Origin: CAXXOK01 sp964640955
Lineage (GTDB): Bacteria > Bacillota > Clostridia > Christensenellales > Aristaeellaceae
Assembly: GCA_964640955.1 (NCBI GenBank)
Contig: CAZXJI010000009.1
Location: 1-64,000, forward strand
DNA: 64,000 bases
Direction of reading: 5' to 3'
Shown: positions 1-6,937 of the stretch, piece by piece
Layout: the number at the start of each line of letters is the position of its first letter
Numbering within the stretch: position 1 is the stretch's first letter
Notes under the pieces: model-generated
What the model was told of the DNA's origin: nothing
Seen by the model: only the letters and a program-made list of their open reading frames with translations
Database searches by the model: none
Position numbers and translations under genes: made by a program

Positions 1-283
1 GCAGGCTTGTCGGGCGGCCGTACTGCGCGTACGCACGCCCGCAGGGCGGGCGGACAGACGCAGTGCGGCCGCCCGACTATCCTGTGCTTCAAGCGCGATC
101 CCTCGTGCTTAGCCCGCCGTTTAAGGAGGCGACCCGAAGGGTGCAGGGGCGAGCGGAAAGCCCTTGCCCGTGCCCGCAGGCACGGAACCCCGCACTCTGC
201 CTCCGCAGAGGCAGTTCCCTGCGTCCCCCTTTGCGCCGAGGGGAGCCCAACCCCCTCAACCTCAACCTTCCTGCCTTTCAGGC
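1..283. other. intergenic DNA without a convincing gene
   Basis: No protein gene is supported here. Open frames exist in this GC-rich stretch but they run into the thiT promoter and riboswitch and have no credible ribosome binding site. The stretch holds the compound inverted repeat at 11-75 and, at about 105-240, several short self-complementary segments such as GTGCCCGCAGGCAC and CTGCCTCCGCAGAGGCAG. It could be the tail of a structured transcript whose start lies outside the window, or decayed DNA. Confidence 0.5.
11..75. repeat. compound inverted repeat
   Basis: The 17-base arm at 11-27 matches the reverse complement of 59-75 at 16 of 17 positions. The interior holds a second perfect stem, GCCCGC at 37-42 with GCGGGC at 46-51. 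No run of T follows on either strand, so this is not a standard intrinsic terminator. It may be a palindromic intergenic repeat. Confidence 0.6.
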
Positions 284-312
284 TTGACAACTCCCCCACA
301 CTGTCGTACAAT
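284..312 (+). promoter_or_regulatory. sigma-A type promoter for the riboswitch-thiT transcript
   Basis: TTGACA at 284-289 and TACAAT at 307-312 are separated by 17 bases. The predicted start near 319 lies just before the TPP aptamer. Confidence 0.75.
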
Positions 313-327
313 ACGGTTGCGCAAAAC

Positions 328-417
328 GCGCAAGGGGTGCTGACCACCGTCGGCTGAGATCGGGCGAAAGCCCGGAACCCTCGAACCTGATCCGGGTAAT
401 GCCGGCGTAGGAATCAA
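328..417 (+). promoter_or_regulatory. TPP riboswitch (thi-box)
   Basis: The conserved thi-box elements are visible in order: GGGGTGC at about 334-340, GGCTGAGA at 352-359, a GC-rich hairpin with GAAA loop at 361-374, then GAACCTGATCC followed by GGGTAATGCCGGCG and TAGGAA. This aptamer binds thiamine pyrophosphate and normally switches off the downstream gene when TPP is abundant. Its position between a promoter and thiT fits control of thiamine uptake. Confidence 0.93.
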
Positions 418-443
418 TGGAACATATCTTCCTTTGATGGATT

Positions 444-484
444 CCGCGTTGCACTACCCGCAACCGCGGGAATTTTCATTTTAA
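444..484 (+). terminator. possible riboswitch expression platform
   Basis: The segment CCGCGTTGC at 444-452 can pair with GCAACCGCGG at 460-469 with one bulge, and a T-rich stretch follows at about 473-484, directly before the AAGGAGG ribosome binding site of thiT. It could act as a weak terminator or as a ribosome-site sequestering switch. The T run is interrupted, so the mechanism is uncertain. Confidence 0.4.
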
Positions 485-497
485 GGAGGGTTTTTCC

Positions 498-1103
498 ATG
501 AGTTACCGTCTCAAACGCTTAACCGAAAGCGCCGTGCTGCTGGCCATCGCCACGGTGCTGAGCCTGATCCAGTTCAGCGGCCCGTGGGTGCTGGGCGGCA
601 GCATTACCGTGTGCAGCATGCTGCCCATCGTGATGATCGCGCAGCGCTACGGCACCAAGTGGGGGCTGCTGTCCGCGCTCACGTTCAGCCTTCTGCAATT
701 GCTGCTGGGGCTTAACAACGTGCAGTACGCACCCAACGCCATCACGGCCGTCGGCATCATCCTGCTGGACTATGTGCTGGCCTTCGGGGTGCTGGGCTTC
801 TCTGCCGCGTTCAACGGCGTCATCCGCAACCGCCGCACGGCGATCGTCGTAGGCATTGCGGTCACGTTCTTCGGCCGGTTCCTGTGCCATTTCGCAAGCG
901 GCGTCATCATCTGGGAAGCCCTGTGGCCCAACGCGCTCGGTTGGGCGCCCGCAATCTGGTCGCTGGCGTACAACGGCAGCTACATGCTCCCCGAGACGAT
1001 CATCACCGGCCTGGTTGCCTTCCTGCTGTACAAACCGCTGCAAAAGTACTGGCTGGGCGAGGATATTCGCAAACCCGCCAACGGGACGGCCGCGAAGGCG
1101 TAA
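498..1103 (+). CDS. thiT: ThiT, substrate-binding S-component of an ECF thiamine transporter
   Basis: The 201-residue protein is almost entirely hydrophobic, with about six membrane segments, and resembles the ThiT/YuaJ family: LTESAVLLAIATVLSLIQF at the N-terminus and an aromatic-rich C-terminal half containing FASGVIIWEALWP and YNGSYMLPE. ThiT binds thiamine in the membrane and works with a shared energizing module (EcfA, EcfA', EcfT), which is not in this window. The start has a strong AAGGAGG site at 483-489. The TPP riboswitch upstream supports thiamine as the ligand, and a terminator at 1181-1214 makes it monocistronic. Charged C-terminal residues probably face the cytoplasm. Confidence 0.93.
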   Translation: MSYRLKRLTESAVLLAIATVLSLIQFSGPWVLGGSITVCSMLPIVMIAQRYGTKWGLLSALTFSLLQLLLGLNNVQYAPNAITAVGIILLDYVLAFGVLGFSAAFNGVIRNRRTAIVVGIAVTFFGRFLCHFASGVIIWEALWPNALGWAPAIWSLAYNGSYMLPETIITGLVAFLLYKPLQKYWLGEDIRKPANGTAAKA

Positions 1104-1180
1104 CAACCGTTATGTGCGGGTCGGCGGCGCGTTTCGCCACGGCTGCCGGCGCACGCCGATCAACCCTGCTTTCTGCCGCA

Positions 1181-1214
1181 AACCGGCTTCCGCATCCGCG
1201 GGAGCCGGTTTTTT
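1181..1214 (+). terminator. intrinsic terminator after thiT
   Basis: A 13-base stem starting AACCGGC at 1181-1193 pairs with 1198-1210 with one wobble pair, followed by a T tract. Confidence 0.85.
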
Positions 1215-1245
1215 CCGCCCTCTCCATTGTTTGCGACAGTTTGCG

Positions 1246-1272
1246 ATATCTGTCCCAAAATTGGACATATAT
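1246..1272. promoter_or_regulatory. palindromic operator candidate upstream of the radical SAM genes
   Basis: ATATCTGTCC at 1246-1255 and GGACATATAT at 1263-1272 form an inverted repeat (9 of 10 positions complementary) around a 7-base AT-rich centre. A similar half site, CAAATTTGGAC, lies at about 1286-1296. The size suits a TetR dimer, and a TetR-family gene is encoded two genes downstream. The assignment to that regulator is inference. Confidence 0.45.
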
Positions 1273-1314
1273 TCCTTCTTTGTTGCAAATTTGGACGCTT
1301 CACCGCCTTTGGGC

Positions 1315-1343
1315 GTGACATTCGCACCCGGTCGGCCTATACT
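1315..1343 (+). promoter_or_regulatory. promoter of the radical SAM gene
   Basis: GTGACA at 1315-1320 and TATACT at 1338-1343 with a 17-base spacer. The candidate operator lies just upstream. Confidence 0.6.
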
Positions 1344-1370
1344 GCAATTAACAGCAAGGAGGCGGCCGGC

Positions 1371-2816
1371 ATGGCAAAAACAATCGTAGAATGGTCCAAG
1401 GCGTTCGCGCTTCGGCGCGTGTTGCGCTACGTGAACAAGGATTTCGATAAAAACGGTATGAAGGTCCTGAACTGGCTGATCGTGCACGACCGCGGAGGCG
1501 GCGTGAAGCACGAGGCCGGGATGGTCCGGGACGCACTGCGCGACCCCGGCAACAACTGGTCAAAGCTCATCCGCAGTCTCTGGACGGACATCGACGACGG
1601 CCAGCGCCTGCGTCTGTTCGAGAACTTCGTGATCAACGGCAGCATGATCGGCACGCCGCGCCAGCGCCGCTTCAGTGAGAAATATCGCTGCAACATTCCC
1701 TGGGCGGTGCTGATGGATCCCACCAGCGCCTGCAACCTGCACTGCACGGGCTGCTGGGCTGCGGAATACGGCGACAAGCTCAACCTGAGCCTGCCGGAGC
1801 TGGACGATATCGTCCGTCAGGCCAAGGCGCTGGGCACGTACTTCTTCATCTTCTCCGGCGGCGAGCCGCTGGTGCACAAAAAGGATATCATCGCCCTGTG
1901 CGAACGGCATCCGGACTGCGCGTTCCTCTCCTTCACCAACGGCACCCTGATCGACGAAGCCTTCGCGGACGAGATGCTCAGGGTCAAGAACTTCGTGCCC
2001 GCCATCAGCGTGGAAGGGTTCGAAGAGGCTACCGACAGCCGCCGCGGCAAGGGCACGTACCAGAAGGTCGTCAAGGCCATGGAGATTCTCAAGCGCAAGA
2101 AGCTCGCCTTCGGCATCAGCTGCTGCTATACCTCGCAAAACACGGACGTCATCGGCAGCGAGGCCTATTTCGACGAGATGATCCGCCTGGGTGCGAAATT
2201 CATGTGGCTGTTCACCTACATTCCCGTCGGCAACGACGCCGTGCCGGAACTGATCGCCACGGCCGAGCAGCGGGAGTACATGTACCGGCAGGCGCGGGCT
2301 TTCCGCAAGAGCAAGGCGATCTTCACCATGGACTTCTGGAACGACGGCGAATACGCCGACGGGTGCATCGCGGGCGGGCGCCGCTACATGCACATCAACG
2401 CCAACGGGGATATCGAGCCCTGCGCCTTCATCCATTACAGCGATTCCAACATCCGTCAAAAGACGCTTCTGGAGGCGTACCGCAGCCCGCTGTTCATGCA
2501 GTACTACCAAAACCAGCCCTTCAACGACAACATGCTCATGCCCTGCCCGCTGCTGGACAACAACGGGAGGCTGGCCGAAATGGTGGACAAGAGCGGCGCC
2601 AAATCCACCGATATGCAAAACCCCGAAGACGTGCACACGCTGTGCGAAAAGTGCAAGCACGCTTCCGAGTGCTGGAAGCCGGTTGCGGACAGGCTTTGGA
2701 CCGAGTCCGACGGCCCCGCCGCCTGGGAAAAGAAGAAACAGCGCAACGCCAAACTGCAGCGTAAATACGCCAGGGAAGCCCATACGCAGGTGGATTCCGT
2801 ACGCTCTACGCTGTAA
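1371..2816 (+). CDS. radical SAM protein with SPASM-like C-terminal domain
   Basis: The start at 1371 is chosen because AAGGAGGCGG sits 5-8 bases upstream; an earlier in-frame start at 1227 would include the promoter. The 481-residue protein has an N-terminal helical region (about 1-105), then the radical SAM core with CxxxCxxC at C121, C125 and C128 (ACNLHCTGCW) and a clear GGEP motif (FIFSGGEPL). The C-terminal part (about 330-455) has scattered cysteines (DGCIAGG, IEPCAF, PCPLLD, CEKCKHASEC) typical of SPASM/Twitch domains that hold extra iron-sulfur clusters. Such enzymes generate a 5'-deoxyadenosyl radical. The substrate cannot be read from sequence and no peptide-precursor gene is visible nearby. 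The next gene is a cysteine-free homologue, so the two may act together. Confidence 0.88.
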   Translation: MAKTIVEWSKAFALRRVLRYVNKDFDKNGMKVLNWLIVHDRGGGVKHEAGMVRDALRDPGNNWSKLIRSLWTDIDDGQRLRLFENFVINGSMIGTPRQRRFSEKYRCNIPWAVLMDPTSACNLHCTGCWAAEYGDKLNLSLPELDDIVRQAKALGTYFFIFSGGEPLVHKKDIIALCERHPDCAFLSFTNGTLIDEAFADEMLRVKNFVPAISVEGFEEATDSRRGKGTYQKVVKAMEILKRKKLAFGISCCYTSQNTDVIGSEAYFDEMIRLGAKFMWLFTYIPVGNDAVPELIATAEQREYMYRQARAFRKSKAIFTMDFWNDGEYADGCIAGGRRYMHINANGDIEPCAFIHYSDSNIRQKTLLEAYRSPLFMQYYQNQPFNDNMLMPCPLLDNNGRLAEMVDKSGAKSTDMQNPEDVHTLCEKCKHASECWKPVADRLWTESDGPAAWEKKKQRNAKLQRKYAREAHTQVDSVRSTL

Positions 2817-2826
2817 CCGTTCGTCG

Positions 2827-2860
2827 GCGCGCCGCACGTCTTGCGCGGCGCGCGTTTTTT
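2827..2860 (+). terminator. terminator or attenuator between the two radical SAM homologues
   Basis: CGCGCCGC at 2828-2835 pairs with GCGGCGCG at 2845-2852, followed by six T at 2855-2860. It would end or reduce transcription between the two related genes. Confidence 0.7.
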
Positions 2861-2869
2861 CGGTATGAT
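2841..2869 (+). promoter_or_regulatory. internal promoter for the cysteine-less homologue
   Basis: TTGCGC at 2841-2846 and TATGAT at 2864-2869 with a 17-base spacer. The -35 box lies inside the terminator stem-loop, so terminator and promoter overlap. Confidence 0.5.
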
Positions 2870-2892
2870 AGAGATCCGTAACGGAGGTAAGC

Positions 2893-3918
2893 ATGGATAA
2901 TCAACCCGTCATCAGAGCCGCCATCCACAGCGCGGTCAGCAAAGGCATCCGTGATATACGCCGCGACCCCAACCGCAGCATTCGCAGGCTTGTCGATTTA
3001 GGCATGCAGTTCGGCAGGGGCAGCTATCAGCAGACGTTCTTCACCGATGCGCACAGGACGCTCAAAAAGCGCAACAGCGCCTATTATGCGCTCGTCACGT
3101 CGCTGATTCGCAACGTCGATCCGCAAACGCTGGAAACCCTCGGTTTCAACGTCGGCTATATGAGCTGGACGCTCGGCGCCAAAACCATCCGCGCCTACGA
3201 AAAGGAACAGGGCGTGAACGTCCCCTGGACGATTCTGGTGGACCTCAACCGCCCGGCGCAGCGCACCCTCGACCTGGACAAGCTGGTGGAAGAGGGGCAG
3301 AAGCTGGGTATTTACAGCTATTTTCTGTTTCTGGGCGAGCATACCGGGCCGTTGGACGCCCTGCTCGCGGTTGCCGGTCGCTATGCCGGCAGCGCGTTTT
3401 TCCTGTTTTCGCTGGACGAAACCATGAACGGCCGCATGTCCGAATGCGAGGCGTTTTTGAGCAACACGCTCATCGTTCCCCGCGGCGGGAGCGACGCCGA
3501 TCCCGCCATCGGCGCGTTGCTCACGCAAAAAAAGAGGATGTTCGGGTTAAACTGCGAATATAACGCATTAAACGCGGATCGTCTGCTTTCGGACGAGTTC
3601 CTGCAGGCCGTCGTCGACCAGGGCTATCCGTTTTTGTTTCTGGTTCCGTCCCTCACCTGCGATCCGGACACGCGCCGCCGCGTGAACGACAAGGTGTTGG
3701 AGCTGCGCGCCCGCGGCCGGTATCCGCTGTTTCCCGTGGATTTGTTCAACGACCTGCAACAGGTCGACCATATCATATCGGATGAGCACTGCATGCTCGC
3801 GCTCGGCACGGACGGCTCGGTACTCTACCCCGCGGAGTCGGATGAGCTGAACCTGAACGAGCATACGCTGGAGGAACTGATCCGGCTGACCATGCCGCGC
3901 GTCCATCACCGGCGCTGA
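2893..3918 (+). CDS. cysteine-less radical SAM homologue (probable pseudoenzyme)
   Basis: This 341-residue protein follows an ACGGAGGTAAGC ribosome site. Read side by side with the preceding gene it is clearly related: VPWTILVDL matches IPWAVLMDP, KLGIYSYFLFLGEHTG matches ALGTYFFIFSGGEPL, KKRMFGLNCEYNALNAD matches KKLAFGISCCYTSQNTD, and LALGTDGSVLYPAES matches MHINANGDIEPCAFI. The CxxxCxxC region is replaced by NRPAQRTLD, GGEP has become GEHT, and the SPASM cysteines are missing, so it cannot bind the radical SAM cluster in the usual way. I infer a duplicated, catalytically dead partner or scaffold for the upstream enzyme. The fold is intact in length with no frameshift, which argues for a selected function rather than decay. 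Confidence 0.75.
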   Translation: MDNQPVIRAAIHSAVSKGIRDIRRDPNRSIRRLVDLGMQFGRGSYQQTFFTDAHRTLKKRNSAYYALVTSLIRNVDPQTLETLGFNVGYMSWTLGAKTIRAYEKEQGVNVPWTILVDLNRPAQRTLDLDKLVEEGQKLGIYSYFLFLGEHTGPLDALLAVAGRYAGSAFFLFSLDETMNGRMSECEAFLSNTLIVPRGGSDADPAIGALLTQKKRMFGLNCEYNALNADRLLSDEFLQAVVDQGYPFLFLVPSLTCDPDTRRRVNDKVLELRARGRYPLFPVDLFNDLQQVDHIISDEHCMLALGTDGSVLYPAESDELNLNEHTLEELIRLTMPRVHHRR

Positions 3919-3932
3919 GGGAGGTGCGCGCC

Positions 3933-4484
3933 ATGCCCGAAGCCAACATCACCAAACGGGCGCTGGGCGCCTCTCTGAAAACCCTGATGCAGCAAAAGCC
4001 GTTCCATAAAATCAGCATCGGGGAAATATGCGAGCAGTGCGGCATGCACCGCAAGAGTTTTTATTACCATTTTCAGGATAAGTACGATCTGCTCAACTGG
4101 GTGTTTTACAGCGAGTTTATGCAGCTGCTGGACACCTCCGCGCAGACGGAACTGTGGAACTACATGCGCCGCGTGTGCGAGTATTTCGCGCAGAACCGGC
4201 TGTTTTATTTGAACGCCTTCGCCATCGAAGGGCAGAACGCCTTCGCCGAAACCTTCGACGAAACGCTGGAGGCGATCCTGGGCGCCTATCTCCACCAGGC
4301 CATCCGGGACGACGACTTCCGCGAGTTCTACTGCAATTTCTACAGCGACGCTTTCCGCTGTTCCATCGTCCGGTGGCTGAAGGAAAGCGAGCCCGTCAGC
4401 GCCGAGGAGTTCGTGAACCTCTGCCACCGCACGGTGGACTGCGCCATCTCCCACGGAAACGCGCCGCCTTCCGGCAGGCGGTAA
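3933..4484 (+). CDS. TetR-family transcriptional regulator (DhaS-like)
   Basis: The start at 3933 has GGGAGG at 3919-3924; a GTG at 3924 would overlap that site. The 183-residue protein opens with a TetR DNA-binding helix-turn-helix (about 5-52), including ISIGEICEQCGMHRKSFYYHFQDKYDLLNWVF. The C-terminal ligand domain (about 60-175) resembles the TetR_C_8 type found in DhaS-like regulators. It follows the cysteine-less radical SAM homologue by 14 bases and is probably cotranscribed with it. The likely targets are the palindrome at 1246-1272 and its own operon. The ligand is unknown. Confidence 0.85.
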   Translation: MPEANITKRALGASLKTLMQQKPFHKISIGEICEQCGMHRKSFYYHFQDKYDLLNWVFYSEFMQLLDTSAQTELWNYMRRVCEYFAQNRLFYLNAFAIEGQNAFAETFDETLEAILGAYLHQAIRDDDFREFYCNFYSDAFRCSIVRWLKESEPVSAEEFVNLCHRTVDCAISHGNAPPSGRR

Positions 4485-4501
4485 CGAGCCGACGACACAC
4501 G

Positions 4502-4543
4502 CGCGAAAGGTGCGGGAACAAATTCGTTCCCGCGCCTTTCGCG
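4502..4543. repeat. long perfect hairpin between convergent genes
   Basis: Arms 4502-4519 and 4526-4543 pair over 18 bases with one G-T wobble and the loop AAATTC. It sits between tetR (plus) and the flippase gene (minus). No T tract follows on either strand, so termination or RNA 3'-end protection is only a possibility. Confidence 0.55.
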
Positions 4544-4622
4544 TTGCCGAATCACGGGCCGGAGCCCCGCGAACCGCACAGCCCCGATCGCCGCGCGTAG
4601 CGGGTTGCCTCTTGACTCTTCG

Positions 4623-6194
4623 CTATTTTCCCCTCTGGTACAGGAATTTCGCACGTCCGAACAGCGACTTGACGGTTTCGCGCTCGAATAGCCAGCCGAA
4701 GCCCAGCGTGATCGCCGCCGCGTAGATGCACAGCGGAACCGAGAACGTGATCCATTTGAAGAACCCGTTGATGTTGAGCAGATCGAACGCAAGGAACGGC
4801 CCCGCGATGATCGCGACCTGCACGAACATCCGCAGGATGCGCGCAAGCGTCCACCGCCAGGGCAGGCGGGTGATGTACTTGGGCACGAAGTACAATTGCA
4901 GAATCGCGCGCAGGATGTTGGAAATGATGATGCCGGAAAGGCTGCCCACGATCGCCATGGTCATGCTGGTCCGAAGCCCCCAGAAGCCCAGCCCCAGGCC
5001 CAGGCCCACGGCGGTCAGCACCTGCGCGGTGCAGTGGTGCCGCGTCTCGCGGAACTTGCCGCTGGCGGTGATCATCAGATCCATGGGCATTTTGGCGTGG
5101 TCGCTGATCGCCTCCAACACCACCATCATGCCGATGAGGGGCGCGGAATAGTTGGCGTCGGTGATCTTATCGGTATACAGCACTACGAAGGGGACGATCA
5201 GGATGGCCGCGACGGAAAACAGCACCGTCGTAATGGACAGGTACAGGTATTCGAAATCCCGGTAGGCCTGCTGGAACTTCTCCTGATGGCCGCGGGCGAG
5301 CAGATCGCCGAAGCCGGAATAGATCCCCGTGGTCGTCATTTTGAGAATGCCCCACAGCCCGATGGTCACCATGTGGTAGGTGCCGTACACCGAGATCATC
5401 GCGGCGTCGCGGGTGATGACGGTGGTGAGCATCACCGCGGCGCTCTGGTGGAAGGCCGTGGTAAACTGCTGGTACATGGCGTCCCACCGGCGGGACAGCG
5501 CGGCCTTGTTGGGTTTGGCAAAGGCGTTGACCTGCGGATAGATTTTCTTTACGTACCGGCCCAGGATCAGCGGGCGAATGGCGATGGTCAGCGAGGCCAG
5601 CAGCCGAAGGAGGATGATATTGGCCTTCATGTACGCCAGCACCACGATGACCGCCGTCTGCAGCAGCAGCGAGGCCATGCTGGCGAGGCTGACCATGAAG
5701 GTGCGCTGATCGGCCGTGAGCAGCACCCGATAGCGCGACAGGGTGAAAAACTCCAGCGACCCGGACACGCCCATGGCGCAGATGAGCAGGAACACGCTCA
5801 GGTAGTTCATGGGGTCGCCGGCGATCGTTTCCACCGGTACGAAAAGCGGATAGATCGCCGCGAAAACCACCGTCAGCCCCACGAACATCCAGCCCGCGAC
5901 GTTGTAGTACTGCCGCGCGGCCGAGACGATGGCGCTGACGCCTTCATTGTCCTGATCCGAAAGGGGCTTGTAGAGGCTGAAAACCGCCGCGGCGGCCAGC
6001 CCCGCCTCCACCAGGCGGAAATAGGTCAGGAATTCGTTGGCCGATACGATGAGCCCGTTGATCTGCGAGCCGTAATAGAGCATCATCAGACGCGGGGTAA
6101 CAAAGCCCATCAGCATCGCCGTAAACTGATAGGCCGCCGTGAACGCCGTGTTCTGCACGAAGCGCGACGTGCGGGTGTTGCTGCGGGTGTTCAA
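4623..6194 (-). CDS. polysaccharide flippase (MATE/Wzx-like)
   Basis: The 523-residue protein has about 12-14 hydrophobic segments across its length, beginning with a short basic N-terminus and FTAAYQFTAMLMGFVTPRLMMLYYGSQINGLI, which is typical of the polysaccharide export branch of the MOP flippase superfamily. These proteins move lipid-linked sugars across the cytoplasmic membrane. It is the last gene of a five-gene minus-strand cassette with a LicD protein, split transketolase and phosphoglycosyl transferase. The gap to licD is 14 bases. The linked sugar cannot be deduced. Confidence 0.85.
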   Translation of the reverse strand: MNTRSNTRTSRFVQNTAFTAAYQFTAMLMGFVTPRLMMLYYGSQINGLIVSANEFLTYFRLVEAGLAAAAVFSLYKPLSDQDNEGVSAIVSAARQYYNVAGWMFVGLTVVFAAIYPLFVPVETIAGDPMNYLSVFLLICAMGVSGSLEFFTLSRYRVLLTADQRTFMVSLASMASLLLQTAVIVVLAYMKANIILLRLLASLTIAIRPLILGRYVKKIYPQVNAFAKPNKAALSRRWDAMYQQFTTAFHQSAAVMLTTVITRDAAMISVYGTYHMVTIGLWGILKMTTTGIYSGFGDLLARGHQEKFQQAYRDFEYLYLSITTVLFSVAAILIVPFVVLYTDKITDANYSAPLIGMMVVLEAISDHAKMPMDLMITASGKFRETRHHCTAQVLTAVGLGLGLGFWGLRTSMTMAIVGSLSGIIISNILRAILQLYFVPKYITRLPWRWTLARILRMFVQVAIIAGPFLAFDLLNINGFFKWITFSVPLCIYAAAITLGFGWLFERETVKSLFGRAKFLYQRGK

Positions 6195-6208
6195 CGCCGT
6201 TTCCCTCG

Positions 6209-6937
6209 CTATCTGTCTAGGTGGAGCGGCCTGCGCTCGCTCTCCGGCGGCGGGGTCATATAATCGGGGCCGTAGAGACGCCTGAGCACCGCCTCCGCGT
6301 CGCGCGGCACGCGCACGGTCAGCGCGCCGAAAGGCGCGGGTATGGGGTTGGCAAACGCATCGGGATCAAACGCCATGTTAAGCAGGGAAAACGCGCCGTC
6401 GCTCATGTGCACCCGTCCGCCCCTGCCGCTCCGGGCAAGGCGGTCGTACGCGCGCAGCTTGGCCTTCCGGGAGAACGGCAGGCCAAGCACGTGCGTGCCC
6501 CGCAGCAGCAGTCGCTTGCCGAAAGAAAAGCGCGCGTAATCGGGGCACTGTTTCAGCATCCCCTGCAGCGCGCGCAGCCGAAACAGCTTCCACGCGCGGG
6601 CAAGCTTTCGGTCGGGCAGCGGATCCAGCACGAAAAGGTCCACAAAGGCGTCCCCCGCAGCCTTTCGCGCGCGCGGCACCCACGTGTCGTTCAGGTCCAG
6701 CGTGAAGCCCGCGCCGCACTGCGCGGGGTACAGAACGGCGAAACGGTCGTAGCTCGCGCGCGGCAGCACCAGATCCACGTCGTCGTCCCAGGGGATGAAC
6801 CCCCGGTGGCGCACGGCGCCCAGCAGCGTTCCGCACATGACGGAATACGGCAGGGCGTTGGCCTCCAGCACGCGCACGACGTCGGCAAGCACCTCGAAAA
6901 GCTCCGCGTGCACGGTTTCCAACCCGTAACCGCTCAT
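6209..6937 (-). CDS. LicD-family phosphotransferase
   Basis: The 242-residue protein carries the LicD/nucleotidyltransferase-like signature near its N-terminus: LPYSVMCGTLLGAVRHRGFIPWDDDVDL (about 31-57), including the WDDD(V/I)D acidic motif that binds metal. LicD proteins transfer phosphocholine or other phospho-alcohols from a CDP-activated donor to surface glycans. The gene overlaps the upstream transketolase gene by 4 bases, so the two are translationally coupled. No choline-activating or choline-uptake gene is visible, so the transferred group may not be choline. Confidence 0.85.
   Translation of the reverse strand: MSGYGLETVHAELFEVLADVVRVLEANALPYSVMCGTLLGAVRHRGFIPWDDDVDLVLPRASYDRFAVLYPAQCGAGFTLDLNDTWVPRARKAAGDAFVDLFVLDPLPDRKLARAWKLFRLRALQGMLKQCPDYARFSFGKRLLLRGTHVLGLPFSRKAKLRAYDRLARSGRGGRVHMSDGAFSLLNMAFDPDAFANPIPAPFGALTVRVPRDAEAVLRRLYGPDYMTPPPESERRPLHLDR

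Noticed and set aside
7..357. Open reading frames at the left edge of the window
   Set aside because: They run into the thiT promoter and the TPP aptamer, have no ribosome binding site, and have a composition expected from GC-rich noncoding DNA.
1560..2894. A 444-codon open frame antisense to the radical SAM gene
   Set aside because: Antisense shadow of a gene with clear CxxxCxxC and SPASM cysteines; no promoter or ribosome site.
4512..4533. The GAAC...GTTC pair in the 4502-4543 hairpin as a LexA box
   Set aside because: The spacing between GAAC and GTTC is six bases rather than four, and the pair is part of a longer perfect hairpin between convergent gene ends.
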